From Bacillota bacterium (GTDB taxonomy: Bacteria; Bacillota; Clostridia; Peptostreptococcales; Anaerovoracaceae): 5,188 bases of DNA. A model generated the notes under the pieces. That model was not told the DNA's origin. It searched no databases and was given only the letters and a program-made list of their open reading frames with translations. The stretch spans positions 1 to 5,188 of the forward strand of contig JAEEVI010000163.1 in NCBI GenBank assembly GCA_016287035.1, read 5' to 3'. A program made the translations under genes and the position numbers. This document shows, piece by piece, positions 1 through 5,188 of this stretch (the stretch's first letter is position 1; the number at the start of each line of letters is the position of its first letter).

Positions 1-13
1 GATAGCAAAGCCG

Positions 14-751
14 ATGCAGCTGTCAAACTACACCATTCTCGAAAACAGCGGACTTGTCGAGTCCGTCTACAGGATAAGGCTCGCCGGGATAACGGACGAT
101 ATAAGCGCTCCGGGGCAGTTCGTCAACGTGCTGATCGACGGACATTATCTCCGCAGGCCCATATCCGTCTGCGACGTCGACCCCGGAGTCATAACGCTCA
201 TATACAAGGTCGTCGGCGCCGGAACGGCGGATCTCGCGAAGAAGGAGCCGGGCGAAAAGCTCTCCGTGCTCACGGGCCTCGGCAACGGCTACGACCTTTC
301 GGTAAGCGGAGAACGCCCGCTCCTCATCGGAGGCGGCGTGGGCGTCCCGCCGATGTACTATCTTGCCAGAAAGCTCGTCGAACAGGGCCGCGGCGTCACC
401 GTCGCGATGGGCTGCAACAGGAAGGAAGACATATTCTACGCGGACGAGTTCCGCGCCCTCGGGGCAGACGTCGTCATAGCGACGCTCGACGGCTCCTTCG
501 GCATAAAGGGAACGGCGGTCGACGCGATAAAGGATCTTGATTACACGTACTTCTACGCGTGCGGTCCCGAACCGATGCTCAAGGCTTTATGGAAGTGCGC
601 CAAGACGAGCGGCCAGCTGAGCTTCGAGCGGCGCATGGGCTGCGGCTTCGGCGCGTGCATGGGCTGCAGCTGCAGGACGATCGCGGGCGAAAAGCGCATC
701 TGCAAGGACGGCCCCGTCCTGACCAGGGAGGAGATACTATGGGAAGACTGA
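14..751 (+). CDS. pyrK: Dihydroorotate dehydrogenase B, electron transfer subunit PyrK
   Basis: PyrK carries FAD and a [2Fe-2S] cluster. It passes electrons from the FMN of PyrD to NAD+ in the cytoplasmic class 1B dihydroorotate dehydrogenase (a PyrD2-PyrK2 complex in studied members). Visible in the 245-residue product: an N-terminal ferredoxin-reductase-like beta barrel with the flavin motif RRPISVCD (residues 47-54), the glycine-rich GGGVGVPP (106-113) of the NAD-binding half, CGPEPM (183-188), and C-terminal cluster cysteines C210, C215, C218 and C230 (C-x4-C-x2-C-x11-C), with an extra C220 between them. Length is near the family norm. The start is the least certain point: the frame stays open to the left edge and no good Shine-Dalgarno precedes the ATG, although MQLSNYTILEN looks like a natural PyrK N-terminus. 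The end overlaps pyrD by 13 bp. Identity is very secure. Confidence 0.95.
   Translation: MQLSNYTILENSGLVESVYRIRLAGITDDISAPGQFVNVLIDGHYLRRPISVCDVDPGVITLIYKVVGAGTADLAKKEPGEKLSVLTGLGNGYDLSVSGERPLLIGGGVGVPPMYYLARKLVEQGRGVTVAMGCNRKEDIFYADEFRALGADVVIATLDGSFGIKGTAVDAIKDLDYTYFYACGPEPMLKALWKCAKTSGQLSFERRMGCGFGACMGCSCRTIAGEKRICKDGPVLTREEILWED
726..733 (+). promoter_or_regulatory. Ribosome binding site of pyrD
   Basis: GGGAGGAG lies inside the 3' end of pyrK, 5 nt before the ATG at 739. It fixes the pyrD start at 739 rather than at an in-frame ATG at 559, which would add 60 residues unlike any PyrD and lie deep within pyrK. The arrangement suggests translational coupling, fitting the need for equal amounts of PyrK and PyrD. 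Confidence 0.85.
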
Positions 752-1650
752 ACGTGGACCTCTGCGGCATCGAGCTGGACAATCCCGTGATCCCCGCTTC
801 CGGCACGTTCGGCTACGGGTATTCGTTCGCGGAGCTTTACGACATAAACTGCCTCGGAACGTTCTCATGCAAGGGGACGACGAGGGAACCGCGCTTCGGC
901 AACGAAGGGCAGCGCATAGCGGAAGGCCCGGCCGGGATGATAAACGCTGTGGGGCTTCAGAACCCCGGCATCGACGCGGTCCTGTCGCGGGAGCTCCCGA
1001 AGCTCAGGAACTGCTTTTCAAAGCCGATGATGGCGAACGTCTGCGGCTTTTCCGTCGACGAATACGTCGAGGTCGCCAGGCGGTTCGACGGATCGGATCA
1101 GGTCGGATGGCTCGAGATAAACGTCAGCTGCCCGAACGTCCACGGCGGAGGGATGAGCTTCGGAACGGACTGCGCCGAAGCGGCGAAGGTCGCGAAGGCC
1201 GTCAAGGCGGCGGTCACCAAGCCGGTAATAATGAAGCTCTCGCCGAACGTCACGGACATAGTCTCGATCGCGAAGGCCTGCGAGGACGCGGGCGCGGACG
1301 CCGTCAGCCTCATAAACACGATCCAGGCGATGAGGATAGATCTCCGCGCGAGAAAGCCCGTTCTGGGCAACACGTTCGGCGGTCTTTCCGGTCCCGCTGT
1401 CTTTCCGGCGGCGCTGCGCATGGTATGGCAGGTCGCCTCGGCGGTGTCGATCCCGGTCGTCGGCATGGGCGGCATAAGCAGCGCGGAGGACGTCATAGAG
1501 ATGATGATGGCGGGCGCCGCGGCAGTGGAGATCGGCGCGGCGAATCTCGTCGATCCGTGGGCGTGCAGGAACATAATAGACGCGCTCCCCGCGGCGATGG
1601 ACAAATACGGTATCAAAGAACTCAAGGATATAATAGGGTGTGCGAGGTAA
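739..1650 (+). CDS. pyrD: Dihydroorotate dehydrogenase B, catalytic subunit PyrD (class 1B)
   Basis: This FMN-containing TIM-barrel subunit oxidises dihydroorotate to orotate, the fourth step of UMP synthesis, and works with PyrK. The 303-residue product begins MGRLNVDLCGIELDNPVIPASGTFGYG, written here only to its family-typical opening MGRLNVDLCG. It contains K45 in SCKGTT, N69 in MINAVGLQNPG (67-77), and the loop NVSCPNV (128-134) with catalytic C131. A cysteine base is the mark of class 1 enzymes; class 2 uses serine. It also contains MKLSPN (165-170), INT (192-194), and the FMN phosphate-binding segments GGLSGPA (214-220) and GMGGI (242-246). There is no N-terminal membrane helix, so it is not a class 2 quinone-linked enzyme. 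The adjoining pyrK confirms class 1B. The stop TAA lies 1 bp before the pyrF ATG. Confidence 0.97.
   Translation: MGRLNVDLCGIELDNPVIPASGTFGYGYSFAELYDINCLGTFSCKGTTREPRFGNEGQRIAEGPAGMINAVGLQNPGIDAVLSRELPKLRNCFSKPMMANVCGFSVDEYVEVARRFDGSDQVGWLEINVSCPNVHGGGMSFGTDCAEAAKVAKAVKAAVTKPVIMKLSPNVTDIVSIAKACEDAGADAVSLINTIQAMRIDLRARKPVLGNTFGGLSGPAVFPAALRMVWQVASAVSIPVVGMGGISSAEDVIEMMMAGAAAVEIGAANLVDPWACRNIIDALPAAMDKYGIKELKDIIGCAR
1644..1647 (+). promoter_or_regulatory. Weak ribosome binding site of pyrF
   Basis: Only a short GAGG, 4 nt before the ATG at 1652, is available, inside the last codons of pyrD. Ribosomes finishing pyrD at 1650 are almost on the pyrF start, so re-initiation may matter more than the site itself. 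A GTG at 1640, in the same frame, is the alternative start and has no better site. Confidence 0.5.
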
Positions 1651-1651
1651 T

Positions 1652-2353
1652 ATGGGAAAAGATGTGATAATAGCCTGCGATTTCGCGGATATTCAGACGA
1701 CTTACGGCTTTCTCGACAGATTCACGGGGGAAAAGCCGTTCGTAAAGATCGGGATGGAGCTGTTCTATTCGGCCGGGCCCGAGATCGTGCGCGGGATAAA
1801 GGCCCGGGGGCACAGGATATTCCTGGACCTGAAGCTGCACGACATACCGAACACGGTCAAAAAGAGCATGGCGGTGCTCTCAGGTCTGGACGTAGACATA
1901 TGCAACCTGCACGCCGCGGGCGGCATAGACATGATGAAGGCCGCCGTCGAGGGCCTCACCAGACCCGACGGGACGAGGCCGCTGCTGATAGCCGTCACGC
2001 AGCTGACGTCGATAGACCAGACGCGGATGGAGAGCGAGCTGCTAATCGAAAAGCCGCTGCAGGAGGTCGTTATGCGGTACGCCGCGAACGCCGCTTCGGC
2101 GGGGCTCGACGGAGTCGTCTGCTCGCCGCTCGAGGCCAGGCTCGTGCACGAGCGCTGCGGAAAGGATTTCCTGACCGTGACGCCGGGCATACGCTTCGCC
2201 GAAGGCGCGCAGGGAGACCAGCAAAGGGTGACCACGCCCGCGAAGGCGAAGCTCCTCGGTTCGGATTACATAGTCGTCGGCCGTCCGATAACGGCCTCGG
2301 AGGATCCTGTCGCCGCGTACGAGCGCTGCGTGCGGGAGTTCAGGGACGCATAG
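1652..2353 (+). CDS. pyrF: Orotidine 5'-phosphate decarboxylase PyrF
   Basis: PyrF decarboxylates OMP to UMP, the last step of the pathway, as a soluble TIM-barrel dimer. The 233-residue product has the short-form family signatures: MGKDVIIACDF at the start (first strand, D10), KIGMELF (32-38), the catalytic D59-x-K61-x-x-D64 within FLDLKLHDIPNTV, TPGIR (177-181), and the phosphate-binding GRPI (210-213). Length and motifs are those of the group common in Firmicutes and many bacteria, not the longer OMP decarboxylase type 2. I chose ATG 1652 over GTG 1640 because homologues begin just before the first beta strand, and the GTG would add only MRGN. The gene follows pyrD with a 1-bp gap and precedes pyrE by 15 bp, placing the two enzymes that turn orotate into UMP side by side. 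Confidence 0.96.
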   Translation: MGKDVIIACDFADIQTTYGFLDRFTGEKPFVKIGMELFYSAGPEIVRGIKARGHRIFLDLKLHDIPNTVKKSMAVLSGLDVDICNLHAAGGIDMMKAAVEGLTRPDGTRPLLIAVTQLTSIDQTRMESELLIEKPLQEVVMRYAANAASAGLDGVVCSPLEARLVHERCGKDFLTVTPGIRFAEGAQGDQQRVTTPAKAKLLGSDYIVVGRPITASEDPVAAYERCVREFRDA

Positions 2354-2356
2354 TAC

Positions 2357-2363
2357 AGGAGGT
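2357..2363 (+). promoter_or_regulatory. Ribosome binding site of pyrE
   Basis: A full-consensus AGGAGGT lies in the 15-bp gap after the pyrF stop, 5 nt before the pyrE ATG at 2369. pyrE is the only gene of the operon without close contact to its upstream neighbour, and this strong site suggests independent initiation. Confidence 0.85.
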
Positions 2364-2368
2364 ATCAC

Positions 2369-3010
2369 ATGCAGAAGACGATAGCCAGAGATCTGCTGTC
2401 CATAGGCGCGGTCTTTTTCAGGCCGGACGAGCCGTTCACGTGGGCCAGCGGGATAAAGAGCCCGGTATATTGCGACAACCGCTTAACGCTGACGGCGCCG
2501 GCGGTCAGGAACGACGTCGAGAACGGGCTGATGCAGCTCATAAAGGAGAACTATCCGGACGCGGAGGTGCTGATGGGCACCTCGACGGCCGGCATCGCGC
2601 ACGCGGCCATAACGGCCCACATGATGGGGCTTCCGATGGGCTATGTGCGCGGCGGCGCGAAAGACCACGGCAGGAAGAACCAGATCGAGGGAAAGCTCGA
2701 GCCGGGCCAGAAGGTCGTGGTCGTCGAGGACCTGATCTCGACGGGCGGCAGCGTCATAGAGGTCGTGAACGTGCTGCGCGAGGCGGGCGCTGACGTCCTG
2801 GGCATCGTCAGCATATTCACCTACGGGATGAAGAAGGGGCTCGACAGGCTCGCCGAGGCGAACGTAAAGAACGTCTCGCTCACGAATTTCGACGTGATAG
2901 CGCAGACCGCCGCGGACGAGGGCTATATCAAGCCGGACGACGTCGCGAGGCTCAAGGCCTTCCGCGACGATCCTTCCGACGAGAGCTGGATAACAGGAGG
3001 GAGAGGATGA
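2369..3010 (+). CDS. pyrE: Orotate phosphoribosyltransferase PyrE
   Basis: PyrE joins orotate to PRPP, giving OMP and pyrophosphate. The 213-residue type I phosphoribosyltransferase shows FTWASGIKSPVYCDNR (residues 23-38, the substrate hood region), TSTAGIAHA (71-79), the mobile catalytic loop YVRGGAKDHGRKNQIEG (92-108; R94, K98, H100), and the PRPP-binding motif VVVVEDLISTGGS (116-128) with acidic E120-D121. In the enterobacterial enzyme the loop reads RKEAKDHG; here the lysine after the arginine is glycine. As I recall, Gram-positive enzymes also lack that lysine (serine in Bacillus), so activity is not in doubt. The stop TGA at 3008 overlaps the pyrB ATG by 4 bp. Confidence 0.96.
   Translation: MQKTIARDLLSIGAVFFRPDEPFTWASGIKSPVYCDNRLTLTAPAVRNDVENGLMQLIKENYPDAEVLMGTSTAGIAHAAITAHMMGLPMGYVRGGAKDHGRKNQIEGKLEPGQKVVVVEDLISTGGSVIEVVNVLREAGADVLGIVSIFTYGMKKGLDRLAEANVKNVSLTNFDVIAQTAADEGYIKPDDVARLKAFRDDPSDESWITGGRG
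2995..3001 (+). promoter_or_regulatory. Ribosome binding site of pyrB
   Basis: AGGAGGG lies in the last codons of pyrE, 5 nt before the pyrB ATG at 3007. With the ATGA stop/start overlap it marks a typical coupled junction and settles the pyrB start. Confidence 0.85.
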
Positions 3011-3927
3011 AGAACCTTATCGACATAATGCAGCTGTCAGTCGAGGAGCTCGACGAGCTGATCGCTACGGCGATGGACATAATCGCGGATCCCGCGAAGT
3101 ATTCGCAGGTGTGCCGCGGCAAGAAGCTCGCGACGCTGTTCTTCGAGCCGTCCACGCGCACGAGGCTCAGCTTCGAGGCGGCGATGTACGAGCTGGGAGG
3201 AAACGTCCTGGGCTTTTCCGAAGCGCAGAGCAGCTCCGCCGCAAAGGGCGAGAGCGTCGCCGACACGATAAAGGTCGTCAGCTGCTACGCGGACATAATC
3301 GCGATGCGCCATCCCAAGGAAGGCGCGCCGCTCGTGGCGGCAAACAACGCGGACGTGCCTATCGTGAACGCCGGCGACGGAGGCCACAACCATCCCACGC
3401 AGACGCTCGCGGACCTGCTCACGATCTACAGGGAGAAGGGCGGCTTCGAGGACCTTACGATCGGCCTCTGCGGAGACCTTAAGTTCGGCAGGACCGTCCA
3501 CTCGCTCATGTCGGCGATGTCGCGCTATAAGGGCGTAAAGTTCGTGCTCATAAGCCCCGAGGAGCTGCGGCTCCCGGACTACGTCGTCGACGACGTCCTG
3601 AAGGGCAGGAACATTCCGTACGAGGAGTGCACGAGCCTCGAGGACGCGATGCCGAAGCTCGACATCCTCTACATGACAAGGGTCCAGAAGGAGCGCTTCT
3701 TCAACGAGGCCGACTATATGAGGCTGAAGGACAGCTACATCCTGACGCCCGAAAAGCTGCGCACGGCGAAGGAGACGCTCTCGATACTCCATCCGCTGCC
3801 GCGCGTCAACGAGATAAGCGTAGCCGTGGACGACGATCCCCGCGCCTGCTACTTCAGGCAGGCCCTCAACGGTAAATACATGCGCATGGCTCTCATAATG
3901 AAGCTTCTGGAGGTGAAACCATGGTAA
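3007..3927 (+). CDS. pyrB: Aspartate carbamoyltransferase catalytic subunit PyrB
   Basis: PyrB condenses carbamoyl phosphate with aspartate to carbamoyl aspartate, the committed step. The 306-residue product has a carbamoyl-phosphate domain with FEPSTRTRLSF (46-56), S76 and K80 in the loop SSSAAKGES, MRHP (100-103) and HPTQT (129-133). It then has an aspartate domain with GRTVHS (161-166), TRVQKER (224-230; R225, Q227) and HPLPRVNEI (262-270). These match the active-site residues known from the E. coli enzyme, including the pair S/K contributed by the neighbouring subunit. HPLPR and the TRVQ loop distinguish it from ornithine carbamoyltransferase. Directly followed by pyrI, so a regulated dodecamer of catalytic trimers and regulatory dimers is expected, not the unregulated trimer of Bacillus. 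Confidence 0.97.
   Translation: MKNLIDIMQLSVEELDELIATAMDIIADPAKYSQVCRGKKLATLFFEPSTRTRLSFEAAMYELGGNVLGFSEAQSSSAAKGESVADTIKVVSCYADIIAMRHPKEGAPLVAANNADVPIVNAGDGGHNHPTQTLADLLTIYREKGGFEDLTIGLCGDLKFGRTVHSLMSAMSRYKGVKFVLISPEELRLPDYVVDDVLKGRNIPYEECTSLEDAMPKLDILYMTRVQKERFFNEADYMRLKDSYILTPEKLRTAKETLSILHPLPRVNEISVAVDDDPRACYFRQALNGKYMRMALIMKLLEVKPW
3909..3915 (+). promoter_or_regulatory. Ribosome binding site of pyrI
   Basis: GGAGGTG sits in the final codons of pyrB, 5 nt before the pyrI ATG at 3921, with a 7-bp gene overlap. It supports coupled synthesis of the two ATCase subunits. Confidence 0.8.
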
Positions 3928-4349
3928 TAGGCCAGATAAAGGACGGCATCGTGCTCGACCACATAACGGCGGGTCGCGGCATGGAGATCTACGACATACT
4001 CGGGCTCGGCAAGCTCGACTGCACGGTCGCAATGATCAAGAACGCCGACAGCGTAAAGCTCGGGAAAAAGGATATCATAAAGGTCGGACAGGTCATCGAC
4101 CTGGATTTCGACGTGCTCGGATACATCGATCCCGGCATAACCGTAAACACCATCCAGGACGGCAAGCTCTCGAAGCGCGAGCATCTGTCGCTGCCGGAGA
4201 GGGTAAAGGACATCATAAAGTGCAAGAACCCGCGCTGCATAACCTCCGTCGAGCAGGAGCTGCGGCACGAGTTCCGCCTCGTGGACAGGGAGAAGAAGCT
4301 GTACCGCTGCATCTACTGCGAGAGCGAGGCTCCGAAGCACTACGAATAA
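3921..4349 (+). CDS. pyrI: Aspartate carbamoyltransferase regulatory subunit PyrI
   Basis: PyrI has no catalytic activity; it links PyrB trimers and confers nucleotide control (CTP and UTP inhibition, ATP activation in E. coli). The 142-residue product has an N-terminal allosteric domain with IKDGIVLDHITAG (6-18; D13 and H14 align with the nucleotide-contacting D19 and H20 of E. coli) and LGKKDIIKV (47-55; K50 aligns with K60). LSLPERV (89-95) follows. The C-terminal zinc domain has C101, C106, C130 and C133 (C-x4-C-x23-C-x2-C), which contacts the catalytic subunit. The N-terminus is several residues shorter than in E. coli, as in clostridial homologues I recall. Last gene of the operon, 17 bp before the terminator stem. 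Nucleotide effects in this organism cannot be read from the sequence. Confidence 0.96.
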   Translation: MVIGQIKDGIVLDHITAGRGMEIYDILGLGKLDCTVAMIKNADSVKLGKKDIIKVGQVIDLDFDVLGYIDPGITVNTIQDGKLSKREHLSLPERVKDIIKCKNPRCITSVEQELRHEFRLVDREKKLYRCIYCESEAPKHYE

Positions 4350-4366
4350 GCGAAATAAAGCCGTTT

Positions 4367-4394
4367 AAGGACGCGGCCGCGCCGCGTCCTTTTT
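4367..4394 (+). terminator. Rho-independent terminator of the pyr operon
   Basis: A perfect 11-bp stem, AAGGACGCGGC (4367-4377) pairing with GCCGCGTCCTT (4381-4391), with a 3-nt CGC loop, runs into a T tract (TTTTTGTTT from 4390). It starts 17 bp after the pyrI stop, so it ends the pyr transcript. On the minus strand the tract beyond the stem is only TTAAAC, so it is probably one-way. Confidence 0.93.
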
Positions 4395-4396
4395 GT

Positions 4397-4425
4397 TTGC
4401 CACTTGCGTTTCTCTGTAATATAAT
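4397..4425 (+). promoter_or_regulatory. Sigma-A-type promoter for the zinc-ribbon gene
   Basis: TTGCCA (4397-4402, one mismatch to TTGACA) and a perfect TATAAT (4420-4425) are separated by 17 bp. Transcription should begin near 4431-4433, leaving a leader of about 39 nt. It starts right after the pyr terminator, so the downstream gene is an independent unit. No operator-like repeat is visible around it. Confidence 0.85.
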
Positions 4426-4453
4426 GTAGCAAGGTATAACTATCTTTATGTGC

Positions 4454-4459
4454 AAGGAG
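4454..4459 (+). promoter_or_regulatory. Ribosome binding site of the zinc-ribbon gene
   Basis: AAGGAG precedes the ATG at 4471 by 11 nt, which is rather long. An in-frame TAG at 4468-4470 directly before the ATG rules out an upstream start in this frame, so 4471 is the first possible start. Confidence 0.7.
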
Positions 4460-4470
4460 TTATTGGATAG

Positions 4471-5166
4471 ATGAAATGCAGAGTATGCGGGAACGAGCTC
4501 GAGCCCGGAAAGACCGTATGTGAAGTCTGCGGGACGAGGCAGCGGACGGTGCTGCCGATGGATGAAGACTTCAGCTGGAACACAGTGGACTTTCCGAAGC
4601 CGAAGAAACCGGTCGACATAGAGATGAACTGGGGAGAGTTCGACACTGCCCGCAAGAGATCGTCATATATGAACTCGGACGCGTCCGAGGGCTTCGTCAA
4701 CGCCGCGGGACAGGGCAGCGGACGCCGCGAGGCGCCGGCAGCGCCCGAAACGCCGCAGCAGCGCGAGGTCCCGGCGTATACGGCGCCGAGACATGAGCAG
4801 ACGGCGCAGCCGCGCATGCCGCAGGAGACGTACGCGCCGCCTCAGCCCGAAGCTCCCGTATATACCGCGCCGCCACAGCCCCAGGCGCAGCAGCCCAGGC
4901 AGACTCCGAACCTCGCCTGGACCATGCCTTCGAGCGTCTGGACGGCGCCTCCCCAGCAGACGGTATACATACCGCCCGCGTACGGCCAGCCCGTATACGT
5001 CCAGCAGCCTCAGCCGGCAGCGCCCGTACAGCCCGCGCAGCCCGTCTACGTGCAGCCGCAGCCCGTCTATCAGGCGCCGCTCACGTCCTCGATACCGCCG
5101 CTCACGTATACCATACCGCCTCTCACGTATACCATACCGCCCCAGCCGGCGGTATGGTATACGTGA
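4471..5166 (+). CDS. Zinc-ribbon protein with Pro/Gln-rich repetitive tail (C-terminus doubtful)
   Basis: Function unknown. The 231-residue reading begins with a zinc ribbon: C3-x2-C6 and C17-x2-C20 around the KCRVCGNELEPG and CEVCG knuckles. A short acidic and aromatic segment follows with DFPKPKKPVDIEMNWG (40-55), a tract I recall from zinc-ribbon proteins of Clostridia. From about residue 85 it is low complexity, rich in Pro, Gln, Ala and Tyr, with repeated PVYT/PVYV motifs and three heptads at 204-224 (LTSSIPP, LTYTIPP, LTYTIPP). No signal peptide or membrane helix is seen in this part. The stop TGA (5164-5166) lies inside an inverted copy of the repeats, so the last residues (about 225-231, QPAVWYT) may be artificial and the true protein longer, perhaps with a membrane or further domain. 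The start and N-terminal half are secure; the end is not. Confidence 0.75.
   Translation: MKCRVCGNELEPGKTVCEVCGTRQRTVLPMDEDFSWNTVDFPKPKKPVDIEMNWGEFDTARKRSSYMNSDASEGFVNAAGQGSGRREAPAAPETPQQREVPAYTAPRHEQTAQPRMPQETYAPPQPEAPVYTAPPQPQAQQPRQTPNLAWTMPSSVWTAPPQQTVYIPPAYGQPVYVQQPQPAAPVQPAQPVYVQPQPVYQAPLTSSIPPLTYTIPPLTYTIPPQPAVWYT
5080..5142 (+). repeat. Three 21-bp in-frame tandem repeats
   Basis: Units at 5080-5100, 5101-5121 and 5122-5142 encode LTSSIPP, LTYTIPP and LTYTIPP. Units two and three differ only in the last base; unit one differs from them at five positions. Their multiple-of-three length keeps the frame, as expected for a repeat that expands and contracts in a disordered protein tail. 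Confidence 0.95.
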
Positions 5167-5178
5167 GAGGCGGTATGG
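5111..5178. repeat. Perfect 31-bp inverted repeat with 6-nt spacer
   Basis: The arms 5111-5141 and 5148-5178 are exact reverse complements, separated by CCAGCC (5142-5147). The left arm is part of the 21-bp tandem repeats; the right arm is the same sequence turned round and contains the gene's stop codon. No T tract follows, so it is not a standard terminator. It may be a fold-back or assembly artefact near the end of the sequence, or a real inversion. Confidence 0.95.
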
Positions 5179-5188
5179 AAAGAGTGTA

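Noticed and set aside
3..5. TAG that could end an upstream gene just before pyrK
   Set aside because: Only one to two codons of any such frame are in the window, so nothing supports it.
1..13. PyrR attenuator or pyr promoter before pyrK
   Set aside because: Only 13 bases precede the first ATG, too few to hold one; it would be upstream of the window.
559..738. 60-residue N-terminal extension of PyrD
   Set aside because: It lies within pyrK, lacks PyrD similarity, and a strong ribosome binding site at 726-733 points to ATG 739.
867..1667. 266-codon open frame on the plus strand inside pyrD
   Set aside because: Product is Arg/Gly/Asp-rich nonsense typical of a shifted frame; the true frame encodes a complete PyrD.
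3037..4032. 331-codon open frame on the minus strand across pyrB and the start of pyrI
   Set aside because: It is the mirror of a GC-rich plus-strand gene with strong codon bias. The translation is Arg/Leu/Val-rich with no recognisable motif, while pyrB on the plus strand has all its active-site residues.
4373..4380. GCGGCCGC, an 8-base palindrome
   Set aside because: It is a by-product of the terminator stem and loop; no sign of a binding site or a cloning junction.
4404..4425. Alternative -35 TTGCGT for the downstream promoter
   Set aside because: Spacing to TATAAT is only 10 bp; TTGCCA at 4397-4402 gives the ideal 17 bp and a better match.
5111..5178. Inverted repeat as a rho-independent terminator
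   Set aside because: The stem is followed by GGAAAGAGTGTA with no T tract, and its arms are protein-coding repeat sequence.

Overview
The window is a GC-rich stretch of bacterial chromosome, most likely from a clostridial Firmicute. The evidence is a two-subunit, NAD-linked class 1B dihydroorotate dehydrogenase (PyrK plus PyrD), a clostridial-looking PyrI, strong AGGAGG-type ribosome binding sites, a consensus sigma-A-type promoter, and a zinc-ribbon protein with a 'DFPKPKKP' tract that I recall from Clostridia. Unusually for GC-rich DNA, ATA (Ile) and AGG (Arg) codons are frequent. The genus cannot be fixed from this sequence.

Positions 1-4349 hold a tightly packed pyrimidine biosynthesis operon, all on the plus strand, in the order pyrK-pyrD-pyrF-pyrE-pyrB-pyrI. 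Junctions are a 13-bp overlap (K/D), a 1-bp gap (D/F), a 15-bp gap (F/E), a 4-bp ATGA overlap (E/B) and a 7-bp overlap (B/I), so translational coupling is likely. The products cover carbamoyl phosphate plus aspartate to carbamoyl aspartate (PyrB/PyrI), dihydroorotate to orotate (PyrD/PyrK), orotate to OMP (PyrE) and OMP to UMP (PyrF). Dihydroorotase (pyrC) and carbamoyl-phosphate synthetase (carAB) are absent and may lie upstream, as should the operon promoter and any attenuator. The operon ends at a strong rho-independent terminator at 4367-4394.

Positions 4350-4470 are intergenic and hold the terminator and then a near-consensus promoter (TTGCCA, 17 bp, TATAAT). This promoter drives a separate gene at 4471, encoding an N-terminal four-cysteine zinc ribbon followed by a long Pro/Gln-rich, apparently disordered tail.

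The oddest part is the last ~110 bases. The tail ends in 21-bp tandem repeats coding LT(Y/S)(T/S)IPP. These run directly into a perfect 31-bp inverted copy of themselves (arms 5111-5141 and 5148-5178), and the only stop codon of the gene lies inside the inverted arm. Read on the minus strand, the final bases still encode the same heptad pattern, beyond the perfect arm. This is either a fold-back or assembly artefact at a contig end, or a real inversion within a repeat array. In either case the annotated C-terminus of this protein should not be trusted. I found no mobile element, CRISPR array, RNA gene or new defence-like system.
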